Below are positions 8,521-16,699 of a stretch of DNA of 45,007 nucleotides, piece after piece. The DNA lies in assembly GCA_029256725.1 (NCBI GenBank), contig JAQSXJ010000080.1:1-45007 (forward strand). Direction: 5' to 3'. Source of the stretch: Anaerocolumna sp. (GTDB lineage Bacteria; Bacillota; Clostridia; Lachnospirales; Lachnospiraceae). The notes below the pieces were generated by a model, which did not search any database, had not been told where the DNA came from, and saw only the letters and a program-made list of their open reading frames with translations. The position numbers and the translations under genes were made by a program. The first letter of the stretch is position 1, and each line of letters begins with the position of its first letter.

Positions 8521-10257
8521 CTATATATGTTTAAACTTAAGAACTGCCTGACTTAAATTATATACTGATTGTGAACTTTCATCCAGGGCTGCTCTTAATA
8601 CTTCTGTCTCCTTTAATAAAGTTTCGCTGTTCTCTGCTACGGACTGAGTGTTTTTAGAACTTTCACCAATAATTTCTGTAACCCCTTCAATGGTACTGAC
8701 AATATTAGAAACGGTTTGCTGAAGCCCTACGGCAGTCTGTCTAAATTCGTTCATGATTCCATGTATTGTTCTGGCATCCGTATCGTATTGCTCACCTGTC
8801 TCTACCATTCTACTGTAATCTACCATAACCTGGCTATCTACAAATTCCAGCATACGGTTCGAGTCATCTGCCAGATGTTTTACAGATTCAATTACCGAAG
8901 CACTTATCACCTGAATTTGATTAGCTGTTTCCTGTGATCTATGTGCCAGGTGCCCAATCTCATCTGCTACTACTGCAAATCCTTTTCCCTGTTCCCCTGC
9001 TCTTGCTGCTTCTATTGATGCATTTAAAGCAAGAAGACTCGTTTGTGACGTGATATCTAAGATTGTATTTGTTAATAGATTGATCTGTTCTACTTCTTTG
9101 GATTTTTCAATGGTTACTTTAAAGTTCTCTGATATTTCCTGTAAGATGTTTTTGGTTGAGTTCTGTGCCTGTAATGAAGATTCCTTTAAGGAGGTAGCAC
9201 GTGTACTGATTTCTCCTGCTAACGTTACGCCTTTATCCGTCTTATCAGACATATCTACTAACAAGCTCCCAATATCTGCTGCGGAATTATTTACTGACTC
9301 AATATTAGCAGCAGTTTCTTCCATGCCTGCTGACATCTCTTCCATGGAAGCAGAATTATCTGCTACACTGTCTATCACATGATTCAGACCCAATTCAAAG
9401 CTTTTAAAGTTCGTGTTCATGGAAGCAGATACTTTATTGATATCAGTAATGATATGTTGTAAGGTCCCAATAAAGCCATTCATACCCTGGGCTAATTGAC
9501 CGATTTCATCATTATTCTTAAAATAAACACGTTTTGTTAAATCACCTTCTCCAGCTTCAATAGCTTTTGTTATTCCTAACAGAGATTGTTCTGTTCTTTT
9601 TAAAGGATTTACTAATATACCGCGGATAATAAACCAGGAGAAGATTAACATTGCAACATAAATAGCGGCTATAGCTAAGGTAAAGGCATCTGAGAAACCT
9701 TTGGATGCTTCCAGGACTTTTATCTGTGCATTAACGGTATCTTTTAGCTCTGCACTTAAATTTCTCAGATCATCGAACATGATTGAAGTAATCGGTGACA
9801 TATTGCTGTTAAATATCTGATTGGCACCCTCATTATCATTCTGATTAGAAAGTGCTAACGCCTGTTCCATATAACTGTTATATTCTGTAAACTGATTACT
9901 CAGCTCTGTAATTCTATCCGTATATTCTGTATTCTTAAAGCGAACTGCGATATCTTCTATGGATGTCTTGATTACACCACAGCTTGACTCAATATATCCT
10001 GCAAATAATTCTTTGGTTTCCTTATCTGCTGCCGCAAATTGTTTCATTGCCATACTGTCTACCGCCAGCATATACTGGTAGGTATTATCAAAGGCCAATA
10101 TATCTTCCATTGTACCAGTAATAATGTCGTTAGATTTCTGATAGGTACTGTTTTGATTGTACCAGTTCACTGCTAAGGATAAAATCGAAATAGTGAATAT
10201 AAGTCCAATAGTAAACAACACTTTAAAACCAACTTTTGCATTTTTATGCTTTTTCAT
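8521..10257 (-). CDS. Methyl-accepting chemotaxis protein
   Basis: 578-residue membrane receptor. A first transmembrane helix spans about residues 10-30, an extracytoplasmic four-helix-bundle-like sensor follows (31-188), the second helix is near 190-212 ([20 protein letters not shown]), then a HAMP domain and a long coiled-coil signalling domain. The tip of the signalling hairpin is the highly conserved segment around residues 400-435 ([20 protein letters not shown] followed by FAVVADEIG), which binds CheA and CheW. The ligand cannot be inferred. GGGGGA lies before the ATG, and a near-consensus promoter is present about 50 bases further up. No other chemotaxis gene is adjacent, as is common for receptors in this group. 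Confidence 0.96.
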   Translation of the reverse strand: MKKHKNAKVGFKVLFTIGLIFTISILSLAVNWYNQNSTYQKSNDIITGTMEDILAFDNTYQYMLAVDSMAMKQFAAADKETKELFAGYIESSCGVIKTSIEDIAVRFKNTEYTDRITELSNQFTEYNSYMEQALALSNQNDNEGANQIFNSNMSPITSIMFDDLRNLSAELKDTVNAQIKVLEASKGFSDAFTLAIAAIYVAMLIFSWFIIRGILVNPLKRTEQSLLGITKAIEAGEGDLTKRVYFKNNDEIGQLAQGMNGFIGTLQHIITDINKVSASMNTNFKSFELGLNHVIDSVADNSASMEEMSAGMEETAANIESVNNSAADIGSLLVDMSDKTDKGVTLAGEISTRATSLKESSLQAQNSTKNILQEISENFKVTIEKSKEVEQINLLTNTILDITSQTSLLALNASIEAARAGEQGKGFAVVADEIGHLAHRSQETANQIQVISASVIESVKHLADDSNRMLEFVDSQVMVDYSRMVETGEQYDTDARTIHGIMNEFRQTAVGLQQTVSNIVSTIEGVTEIIGESSKNTQSVAENSETLLKETEVLRAALDESSQSVYNLSQAVLKFKHI

Positions 10258-10306
10258 TTGTTATTTCCCCCGTCTTAACTAGTATGTTTATTTTTCCCTT
10301 TACCTT

Positions 10307-10335
10307 ATTATAACATTTGAGGAAATTCATGTAAA
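10307..10335 (-). promoter_or_regulatory. Sigma-A type promoter of the chemotaxis receptor
   Basis: On the minus strand TTTACA (10330-10335), a 17-base spacer, then TATAAT (10307-10312), about 50 bases upstream of the receptor ATG. This suggests housekeeping rather than sigma-28 control. Confidence 0.7.
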
Positions 10336-10404
10336 CCAAATTTCGACATAAAAACACAACAAAGTTATTGCCAATGCTAATCATTTCTTGAAAATCAGCA
10401 GTCA

Positions 10405-10935
10405 CTAAATAGTTTTGACTATTTTATTATACAGAGATTTTGATGAGATAAGTTGCTGTTGGAGAACAAAGACATCACCGTTAAGAACTTCTTTTTTAGA
10501 GCATATATCATAAACGAGTAATGAATTCTCATATACTTCTTTAAAAAATTCGTTAAATGTACAATATAATTCTGTTTTTTCTATCTTGCCATCTTTAGAT
10601 AGATAGGTATGCAAAATTGGCGTTTTCTTTATGACTCTTTTAAATAAAATGATTTTAAGGTGCTCATTATCTATCATCTCGAATTGTATATAGTAATTAT
10701 TAATCTCTGGATAAAAGTAAATGAATCTTTCTTTTTTTGTATTGCTTCTGGATACTAGTAATCGTAATTCTTTAAGCATCCATCTTAATGTGATAACAGG
10801 AAGCCCTAAATAGTTTTTATTGGGGTAAACAATGTTATCTGCTATTAAATATAGGTTGCATTGGTTTGAGCCAAACTCCTTCGATGCAACAAAATTTTCC
10901 AAATCGATGTATAACTTAATTTTACTGATAGTCAT
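10405..10935 (-). CDS. Hypothetical protein, 176 aa
   Basis: I do not recognise this protein. It is 176 residues, soluble, rich in Ile, Lys, Asn and Tyr, and reads as alternating beta strands and helices (ERFIYFYPEINNYYIQFEM, then HLKIILFKRVIKK) with no signal peptide or membrane helix. AGAAGGG lies before the ATG. It begins 17 bases after the stop of a truncated Nudix frame on the same strand but in a different reading frame, so the two may be remnants of one locus or a short operon. Codon use is AT-rich compared with the receptor gene next door. Confidence 0.6.
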   Translation of the reverse strand: MTISKIKLYIDLENFVASKEFGSNQCNLYLIADNIVYPNKNYLGLPVITLRWMLKELRLLVSRSNTKKERFIYFYPEINNYYIQFEMIDNEHLKIILFKRVIKKTPILHTYLSKDGKIEKTELYCTFNEFFKEVYENSLLVYDICSKKEVLNGDVFVLQQQLISSKSLYNKIVKTI

Positions 10936-10952
10936 TTGATTAGCCCTTCTTT

Positions 10953-11165
10953 TTATATATTAATAGTAACCTTTAATCCAGTTTCCTCCCAAGTTTCTCT
11001 TCTTAAACAATCAAAAATATTTTCGAATTCTCTTATTTTTCCAGCCGGAATTTCCAATAGCCCAAACTCTGATGTTGCTTCATCCTTACACCTGTCTTGA
11101 ACTAGAATATAATCAATACCATCAATGTTTTTCTCAATTATTCCGCAATCTCCTTTGTATCGCAT
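10953..11165 (-). pseudogene. Truncated Nudix hydrolase
   Basis: The 70-residue frame contains the first strands of a Nudix fold (CGIIEKNIDGIDYILVQDR) and a Nudix box of the form Gx5Ex7RExxEExGU (G at residue 43; REFENIFDCLRRETWEETGL), which would bind metal and a nucleoside diphosphate derivative. It stops just after the box (KVTINI), whereas Nudix domains are usually 130-150 residues, so the C-terminal half is missing. No ribosome binding site is seen before the ATG. The following 176-residue gene is not an obvious continuation in another frame. Probably a decayed gene. Confidence 0.65.
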
Positions 11166-11691
11166 CTTATAACTTTAATTATATCAAGCTAAAGTATATA
11201 ATTCCCATAATAGGAAGTCAATCAATATTAATTTGACACTATCTGTACTATCTACACCTATGCACAAATGATTTTGTAGAAACAGAAATTCATCATAGGT
11301 CTGAGATTAGCAGGATTAGAAAACAAGCAAAAAGAGATACGAATTTATCAACTATCTGCAATTGTTTTATTGGAAAAATTTCCTTAAATTTATTGATGCT
11401 ATTATATGTAAGTGATATGATAAAGAAGTAATGAAAAATCATCAGACCTTCTTTGAAAATGCGACTATTGATTCAATAAAGATGCCATTTTGTACTTCCA
11501 GCACAATACTGAAAAAGGAATTAAATATCCCGAACATGGTTACCTGCCAGCAAATTAAATATATAAACAGCTATCTTAGTAGTTAATAACTGCATAATAG
11601 ATTCTCAACAAATTCATAGAGATAAATAGCTTCTCATTAGTTTCCAAATACGAAGCAAAAAACTTATTTTAATGGAGGATGGTAGATTAAT
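11166..11691 (+). other. Intergenic stretch with a doubtful 51-codon ORF and a decayed frame
   Basis: About 525 bases. A plus-strand ORF of 51 codons (11431-11586, MKNHQTFFENATIDSIK..., two Cys) has only a weak AAAGAAG upstream. Just before it, roughly 11285-11390, a frame reading GLRLAGLENKQKEIRIYQLS then AIVLLEKFP ends in a stop but lacks a start codon and looks like the tail of a lost gene. No promoter or terminator is convincing. Neither frame is recognised. Confidence 0.3.
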
Positions 11692-12660
11692 ATGATTACT
11701 ACTCAACAAATTATTGAATACCTTTCAGAACATGTTACTGATCCTGTACCTGAATTTATTATGCAAAAAGAAATATATAAAGAGCCGGCTGAAAGCCCAG
11801 GCTACAAAAATGCTTACAATCAAATTAATTACTCAAAATGGTATCGTGAACTTGCTGACGAACAATGGGAAGACGGCTCGTGGGGCAGATTCCATACCCA
11901 GGATTCAAAAGCGGCAAATAAGCAAAAATTTGTTACAACTGAAACTGCTCTCAGAAGAGCACTTCAATTAAGTCTTTCTAAGGACGACCCGATCATTGCA
12001 AAGTGCATTAAAAAGATGGAACAATATGTGCGTGGAGAAGAAACGTGGACAGATAGGATAGAGATGCACAAGGACGGAGGAAAAAGTCATCTTTATTGTC
12101 GTCCTTTTCTAACAGCAGCTAACATTAGTCTATTTGACCCCGAAAACCTCGTAGTAAAGCCTATGCGCGAAGTTTTTGTCAATACTCTTAAAATATCGCT
12201 ATCTAAGGGGTATTTTGATGAAGAAGCATGGATTCAGGAGAACAGGAATTATAGAGGACCAGGCTTAGACGGATGGAATGCATATCCGCTAATGATATTA
12301 CAAAGTGCTGAGTGCATGTCAGATGCATTACAAAGGCAGTATTTAAATTATATATGGCATAGAAAAGGAGGTATTTATTATCTACCGAACTTTCCTGCTG
12401 CTGAAAAGAAAAATGTAGAAGATAATAATTTTTATTCATGGCTTTTCCTTCTTGAATGTTTAAGTGGCTTTTCATTGTTTTCAGAATTTATGCATGATGA
12501 TGTTCTTCCACATTTATTAAACGAAATCAATCGTATTATTTGTGATGATGTCATTCTGACTCCTACGGGTAATGTTCGTTACAGCGAAAGTTGGCGTGAT
12601 AAAAGTAATCTAAAGACGGACGTAATATTACGGATTGCGAGAATTATTGTAAGATGTTAA
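11692..12660 (+). CDS. Terpenoid cyclase/prenyltransferase-fold-like protein
   Basis: 322-residue soluble protein. Near residue 58 the segment QWEDGSW matches the QxxxGxW pattern (QW motif) of squalene-hopene cyclase and related alpha/alpha toroids; the rest is helical with repeated Trp/Tyr-rich turns (NAYPLMILQSAECM, FYSWLFLLECLSGF). The DxDD catalytic motif of class II cyclases is not visible and the protein is about half the length of a squalene-hopene cyclase, so cyclase activity is doubtful; the fold assignment is tentative. An in-frame stop upstream fixes the start at or after this ATG, but GGAGG is about 13 bases away, a long spacing. It is alone on its strand. Confidence 0.6.
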   Translation: MITTQQIIEYLSEHVTDPVPEFIMQKEIYKEPAESPGYKNAYNQINYSKWYRELADEQWEDGSWGRFHTQDSKAANKQKFVTTETALRRALQLSLSKDDPIIAKCIKKMEQYVRGEETWTDRIEMHKDGGKSHLYCRPFLTAANISLFDPENLVVKPMREVFVNTLKISLSKGYFDEEAWIQENRNYRGPGLDGWNAYPLMILQSAECMSDALQRQYLNYIWHRKGGIYYLPNFPAAEKKNVEDNNFYSWLFLLECLSGFSLFSEFMHDDVLPHLLNEINRIICDDVILTPTGNVRYSESWRDKSNLKTDVILRIARIIVRC

Positions 12661-12697
12661 CGATGCGGGTGTCTACAGGTTTTAGATACATAAAAAA

Positions 12698-12725
12698 TGA
12701 GAAACCCCATAAATAAGGTTTCCCA
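12698..12725 (-). terminator. Terminator behind tRNA-Gly fragment
   Basis: Nine-base stem (12698-12706 with 12717-12725, one G-T pair), followed on the minus strand by six T (12692-12697). It sits immediately after the tRNA-Gly 3' fragment, where a tRNA terminator would be. Confidence 0.65.
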
Positions 12726-12736
12726 ATCAATTAAGT

Positions 12737-12759
12737 TAAGCGCGAGACGGGATTCGAAC
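12737..12759 (-). pseudogene. tRNA-Gly 3' end fragment (T-loop and acceptor 3' strand)
   Basis: A 23-base segment identical to 14279-14301. Read on the minus strand it holds GTTCGAATCCCG (T-loop and 3' half of the T-stem) and the acceptor 3' strand TCTCGCGC. Upstream on the same strand CAGTGGTA, resembling a tRNA D-loop, precedes it within 12 bases, so this may be a tRNA gene with an internal deletion rather than a simple duplicate end. It cannot form a tRNA. Confidence 0.7.
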
Positions 12760-12841
12760 TTTACCACTGTCTGCAAACCTATAAAACAAGGAGGAACGCA
12801 CACTATCTACTAGATGCGGGATGTGCATATTTTACCATTTA

Positions 12842-13849
12842 TCATTTTAATCCCAAAAAGGTAGTGTATAATCTTTGAAGATGCATCCTTTTACTTATAT
12901 ATAATCCAAATTGTAATAACCAATAAACAACTAATACTGATATCAAAGGTCTTATTAATCCCATTATAATACTTTCCGGTAAGACTTTATTAAAAATAAA
13001 CCCTTCTATTAAAAAATGAATTAAATAAATTGGCATTGTTACTTTTCCAATTTCCTGTATATATCTTATATCCTTAAGAAATTTTGATACTTGAAATAGA
13101 ATTACAAAGAAACTCATTTCAATCCAAATACTATAATTAGTCCAATATGTATTACCCTTTTCATTCAAAATCATATATATTAAAAGTGAAATAATAAATA
13201 TATTAATTATTATTTTGTATTTAAAAGCCCATAATTTTTTACTTTCAAATAGATTTATTTTTCTTAATAGTAAGCCTAATGTAAAGAAACCGATCCAATT
13301 AAATATATTTAAATATGTTAAAAGATATATTAATTCAGGTCGGACATTCGTTGATTCTAAAACCGAATATGGTCCAACATTTCCAGCAACTAAATACACA
13401 TTTATTAATGTACATATGAGCAATATCACCTGAATTCCATTCTTTTTGGGTAGTATTTGAAATATACATAGTAATAAAATATATATAGTTAAGAAATACA
13501 GGTAAGTACCAAATCCTAAAAGCCATAGCATTATTTCTTTCAAGTTAAAATATAAATCTGTTGACGTAAATCTTGTGCAATAAATTGCCAAACCCCAAAT
13601 AATCCACGGAATCACTATAGTTTTAAGTTTTGCTTTTAACAGTTGCAATACATTCTCATACTTTTCTTTTCTAAAATAATAACCTGATATAATAAAGAAA
13701 ATTATGACACCACACCTTCCAAAAGAATTATATACTTTTACCACGGTATCATTCGGAATTAAAGTGTATACAGAGTGGGCCATTACAACAGCTAAGATAG
13801 CAAAGAATCTTAGTACATAAAAAGTATTATTTACATCTTTTGCTTGCAT
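12842..13849 (-). CDS. Acyltransferase 3 family membrane protein (OafA/YrhL-like)
   Basis: 335-residue integral membrane protein of the acyltransferase-3 family, which transfers acetyl or succinyl groups to exported polysaccharides, wall polymers or lipids. The N-terminus shows FYVLRFFAILAVVMAHS with the conserved His, then FGRCGVIIFFIISGYYF, the family's phenylalanine/Ser-Gly-Tyr motif; about ten hydrophobic helices follow. AAGGGG lies before the ATG. By eye the gene is markedly richer in A+T than its neighbours and it lies between two tRNA-Gly fragments that are direct repeats, both consistent with acquisition by transfer. No integrase is present. Family is confident, acceptor unknown. Confidence 0.92.
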   Translation of the reverse strand: MQAKDVNNTFYVLRFFAILAVVMAHSVYTLIPNDTVVKVYNSFGRCGVIIFFIISGYYFRKEKYENVLQLLKAKLKTIVIPWIIWGLAIYCTRFTSTDLYFNLKEIMLWLLGFGTYLYFLTIYILLLCIFQILPKKNGIQVILLICTLINVYLVAGNVGPYSVLESTNVRPELIYLLTYLNIFNWIGFFTLGLLLRKINLFESKKLWAFKYKIIINIFIISLLIYMILNEKGNTYWTNYSIWIEMSFFVILFQVSKFLKDIRYIQEIGKVTMPIYLIHFLIEGFIFNKVLPESIIMGLIRPLISVLVVYWLLQFGLYISKRMHLQRLYTTFLGLK

Positions 13850-14251
13850 CCTAGTTACCCCTTATTCTTTCTTTCGTTTAAGCTTATTACCAACCAACTT
13901 AAATAATTCTATAATCAATTCTTTTTCATATCGATTAAAATACATAATCTATATAATTATTACATTTAGCAGGGGTACAATACTACCTTTTAATATAAAG
14001 CCTGCACATGTTGTAACCTTAGATTGCTTCAATGATTTCATCAGACTTGCTCTCGCACCTTTTTAATCAGTTTACGGCAGGCTTTTTATCAAAGATTCGA
14101 CTGTATTGGAAAGCAGATAAGATATAATTTCAGAAACCGTTTTACCAAAAGGGTCACGATTGGGTAATTTTATAATCCGATACGGAACAAGAGAATTTAA
14201 ATATTATGAATAATGTATTGTAAAAAGTTGTGCACATATCAGCACAACAAA
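13850..14251. other. Intergenic region with inverted repeat and coding remnant
   Basis: A 9-base inverted repeat AAAGCCTGC (13997-14005) / GCAGGCTTT (14077-14085) encloses about 70 bases. A minus-strand frame from about 14205 to a stop at 14072 (VPYRIIKLPNRDPFGKTVSE, then IISYLLSNTVESLIKSLP) is open and protein-like but lacks a start; it may be the end of a deleted gene. I do not recognise it. Confidence 0.35.
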
Positions 14252-14344
14252 AAATCCCTTGAAAATCAAGGGATTTCGTAAGCGCGAGACGGGATTCGAA
14301 CCCGCGACCCTCGCCTTGGCAAGGCGATCTATGTACCGAACACA
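14249..14344 (-). ncRNA. tRNA-Gly(GCC)-like transcript lacking the 5' acceptor strand
   Basis: On the minus strand 14328 down to 14282 reads as the anticodon arm (stem TCGCC/GGCGA, loop TTGCCAA, anticodon GCC), variable loop, T-arm and acceptor 3' strand of a tRNA-Gly. The expected 5' acceptor strand and normal D-stem are absent: the sequence before it (TGTG, TTCGGTA, CATAG) can form a four-pair D-like hairpin, but nothing pairs with the 3' strand CTCGCGC. A consensus promoter lies just upstream and an intrinsic terminator just downstream, so an RNA of roughly 95 nt should be made. Most simply it is a tRNA gene that lost about 15-20 bases; a regulatory or decoy RNA is possible. No CCA is encoded. 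Confidence 0.55.
14252..14276 (-). terminator. Terminator of the tRNA-Gly-like RNA
   Basis: Nine-pair perfect stem AAATCCCTT (14252-14260) / AAGGGATTT (14268-14276), seven-base loop, followed on the minus strand by a run of T. It directly follows the tRNA-like segment. Confidence 0.85.
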
Positions 14345-14350
14345 AACAAT

Positions 14351-14379
14351 ATTATAGTACAAACTTAATTTAATGTCAA
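14351..14379 (-). promoter_or_regulatory. Consensus promoter before tRNA-Gly-like RNA
   Basis: Minus strand TTGACA (14374-14379), 17 bases, TATAAT (14351-14356): a perfect sigma-A consensus with ideal spacing. The transcript should begin about seven bases on, near 14344, directly before the D-loop-like sequence. Confidence 0.85.
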
Positions 14380-14387
14380 CTACTTTT

Positions 14388-14807
14388 TTAATCTCTTTCA
14401 AGAAATCTCATTTTGCTGTTGGATACCGGTTTCTCACCTATCTGATATTCATCTACCTGTAAAGTTTTTCTCATCTCACCACTTAGAGAATCTGCACAGG
14501 ATCTACAAAATCTACCATACTTGATGCTTCCACCACATATCTCACAATTTATAAATATTGGTGAATTATCAGCAATAATAAGACGACCTTCTTTTAAATA
14601 ATTTCTGATTCTTATAACTCGCACTCCGGTTTCTTTTGAAACCTCCATAATTGTAGCAAGAGGATGTTCATATATGTAATTTTTCACTGTCTGAAACTCA
14701 TTTTCGTCCTCTTTCTTACAATTCTCACAGATGCACTTTCCTATACCTGTATAAAGGAACATATTGCCGCATCTTAAGCAACTCTGTAATCCGCCGTCTT
14801 TTGCCAT
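14388..14807 (-). CDS. YvyF-like flagellar-operon-type zinc-finger protein
   Basis: 139-residue protein resembling the YvyF/TIGR03826 group encoded in flagellar operons of Firmicutes. An N-terminal Cys cluster (LQSCLRCGNMF, KCICENCK) and a C-terminal one (CEICGGSIKYGRFCRSC) flank a winged-helix-like centre (PLATIMEVSKETGVRVIRIR then NYLKEGRLI). The role of the family is not established; a regulatory or assembly function is usual speculation. GGGGGA lies before the ATG, and a promoter is seen about 85 bases upstream. Here it is not next to flagellar genes; the neighbours are an EAL-HDOD gene and the tRNA-like RNA. Confidence 0.75.
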   Translation of the reverse strand: MAKDGGLQSCLRCGNMFLYTGIGKCICENCKKEDENEFQTVKNYIYEHPLATIMEVSKETGVRVIRIRNYLKEGRLIIADNSPIFINCEICGGSIKYGRFCRSCADSLSGEMRKTLQVDEYQIGEKPVSNSKMRFLERD

Positions 14808-14889
14808 GAGACAATCCCCCTATCTTTTTAAGTTCTTGGCGGGGCCGCTACGCACTGTAATACGACATATTCTGCATAGTCTGGTAATT

Positions 14890-14918
14890 ATATTAGCATA
14901 TTATCTTTATAAAGTAAA
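14890..14918 (-). promoter_or_regulatory. Promoter of the YvyF-like gene
   Basis: Minus strand TTTACT (14913-14918), 17-base spacer, TAATAT (14890-14895), upstream of the YvyF-like ATG. Confidence 0.55.
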
Positions 14919-14982
14919 CGTTAAGATAGTACTACAATAATAATTTTATTTGTCTCAACCGCCTGTATTATTACGTAGTGCC

Positions 14983-15032
14983 AAAGCTTAGCTAAAAGTA
15001 TTTTTTACTATACTTTTACATGTATAAGCTTT
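14983..15032 (-). terminator. Nested hairpin after the EAL-HDOD gene
   Basis: Outer arms AAAGCTTA (14983-14990) / TAAGCTTT (15025-15032) and inner arms AAAAGTAT (14994-15001) / ATACTTTT (15010-15017). It lies just after the EAL-HDOD stop codon; the T-run is short, so termination is probable, not certain. Confidence 0.5.
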
Positions 15033-15048
15033 TTTGCAAATTACAATA

Positions 15049-16260
15049 TTAGTCCGTTAATGTTTTCTGCCATTTCAAAGCCTCCAGATACAGCCTCATA
15101 TAATTTTCTGCGGTTAACATCGGATACTCGGATTCATTTTTAAGCTGATTCCATTTTGCCTGCTCCAGCGCAAGTACAATATCCAGATACCATCTTAATT
15201 GATTATTTTTGCCGGTTAAGGCTTCCCACACATTGTGGGATAAGGGTAATCCTTCCAGCGCTTTGTCCATACTGGTGTTCATGAGTATATCAATTGCTGA
15301 AAATATCCCGCTGATAAAATAATCGGACTCTCCTTTTATACGAAGTTCTTTTGCTATCAAGGATAACATCTTTCCCCTTACCATGGAATTTTTAATGAGT
15401 TCTGTATTCTCTGTGCATTGAACTCCTCTTAACATCATAAGGTAAATCCAGCGATTTAAGTCTTCAATCCCTAAAAACATCAATCCCTGTTTAATATTTT
15501 TAATCCGATACTTCGAACCATAATACACCGAATTAGCCATTTTTAAAAACTTATATGAGAGTCCCACGTCCTGTTGAATAATTTCAGCTATACTTCCATA
15601 ATCAATGGGGTCTAAATGGAGTTCATTCATAATACGCACCAGGTTAACATTAAGAACTCCAATATCTTTTAGATTTTCCATAACCGGTTTGCTGAAATAA
15701 TATCCTTGAAACAGCTTAAATCCCATATCCATAGCACGTTGATGCTCTTCTCTGGTCTCCACCTTTTCAGCCAGAAAAATGATACGTTTCCCAAATTGTT
15801 CTATCATTTGCTGAATTCCTTTACCCTGTATGGCAGGAAATTCAACCTTTATTATATCAGCCAATTCAATAAGCGGTATATACTCCTTTGAGTATTGCTC
15901 CAGTATGAAATCATCCAACGCCAATATGTAGCCTTTCTCCTTCAGCTTGCGGCAAGCTTCCAAGACTTTCTCATTGGGTTCAACCTTTTCTAAAATTTCA
16001 ATTACAACCTTATCTTTAGGCAGCACATATACCAGATCACTTAAGATCAGATTCTGCGAAAAATTAATAAATCCTCTCTTCTGCTCCGTAAGTTCCTGAA
16101 ACCCAAATACCATGAAGGTATTATTAATCAGGTTCGTGGTTGCCTGATCATCATCGGTACCTTCAAAATAATTATTTCTACTCTGTCTGTAAAGAAGTTC
16201 ATATCCATACACTTTCATTTTACGGTTGAAAATCGGCTGTCTGGCAATAAATACGTCCAT
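15049..16260 (-). CDS. EAL-HDOD signalling protein (YuxH/CdgJ type)
   Basis: 403-residue cytoplasmic protein with an N-terminal EAL-like domain (MDVFIARQPIFNRKMKVYGY opening, then ELLYR in place of the EAL signature, and ALDDFILEQYS in place of DDFG) and a C-terminal HDOD domain from about residue 205 (IAEIIQQDVGLSYKFLKMAN, SVYYGSKYRIKNI, IYLMMLRG). Replacement of the catalytic residues suggests that it does not hydrolyse c-di-GMP and acts as a sensor or scaffold, as known for CdgJ and YuxH-like proteins in motility control. GGGAGGG lies close before the ATG at 16260; a frame start 12 bases further up has no ribosome site. It stands next to the YvyF-like gene, which fits a motility link. Confidence 0.9.
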   Translation of the reverse strand: MDVFIARQPIFNRKMKVYGYELLYRQSRNNYFEGTDDDQATTNLINNTFMVFGFQELTEQKRGFINFSQNLILSDLVYVLPKDKVVIEILEKVEPNEKVLEACRKLKEKGYILALDDFILEQYSKEYIPLIELADIIKVEFPAIQGKGIQQMIEQFGKRIIFLAEKVETREEHQRAMDMGFKLFQGYYFSKPVMENLKDIGVLNVNLVRIMNELHLDPIDYGSIAEIIQQDVGLSYKFLKMANSVYYGSKYRIKNIKQGLMFLGIEDLNRWIYLMMLRGVQCTENTELIKNSMVRGKMLSLIAKELRIKGESDYFISGIFSAIDILMNTSMDKALEGLPLSHNVWEALTGKNNQLRWYLDIVLALEQAKWNQLKNESEYPMLTAENYMRLYLEALKWQKTLTD

Positions 16261-16272
16261 ATACCCTCCCAT

Positions 16273-16699
16273 TACATGTGAAATAAAAATCCGTCCTATA
16301 TACCCTTCTTAATATTTACAGCTCCCCCAAAGCATTCCATGTCTATCCAAATATTTTCAATTTGTATGTACCACTATTATATACTATATTGCGAAAAATG
16401 TGGATAGAAAATTGGAATTATTGAATATTTTAGATTATTTTATTATATTATGTTGAATTGAGTTGAATTATGACGTATATATTTGTCATTGAAATAAAAC
16501 AACAACGTGGAAAGCTAAAGCGTACAACATAGCAATATTAAATACACTCTGGTAAATTACCAAATATATGGTAGAGTAAATATATGGTAGTTTGCATTAA
16601 TTTTTTATAGTACAATATATCCATATAGATTATTTACAATTGTTTATATGAAGTAAGATAATAGTTACTTAGATTTATGTTTTTCAATTGGAGGCCTTA
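16273..16699. other. Intergenic region, only TGGTA-type sites noted
   Basis: About 425 AT-rich bases between divergent genes (EAL-HDOD to the left, HIT to the right). No gene was seen; the only structured part is the cluster of TGGTA half-sites listed separately. No consensus promoter could be fixed. Confidence 0.5.
16550..16589. promoter_or_regulatory. Cluster of TGGTA/TACCA half-sites (possible operator)
   Basis: TGGTAAATTACCA is a perfect 13-base palindrome (16550-16562); it is followed by ATATGGTAG twice (TGGTA at 16569-16573 and 16585-16589), the first forming TACCA-N6-TGGTA with the palindrome's right arm. It lies about 110 bases upstream of the HIT gene. A related palindrome stands before the 5'-nucleotidase gene (44367-44381). 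Confidence 0.35.

Noticed and set aside
11431..11586. RiPP precursor or toxin peptide of 51 codons
   Set aside because: The ribosome site is weak, there is no leader/core pattern and no maturation gene; the next gene is only a cyclase-fold-like protein.
12737..14301. An active integrative element
   Set aside because: The interval between the repeats holds one acyltransferase gene and remnants only; there is no integrase, excisionase or replication gene.
14282..14344. A functional tRNA-Gly gene
   Set aside because: The anticodon and T arms are intact, but the bases where the 5' acceptor strand should be do not pair with the 3' strand CTCGCGC, so a normal acceptor stem cannot form.
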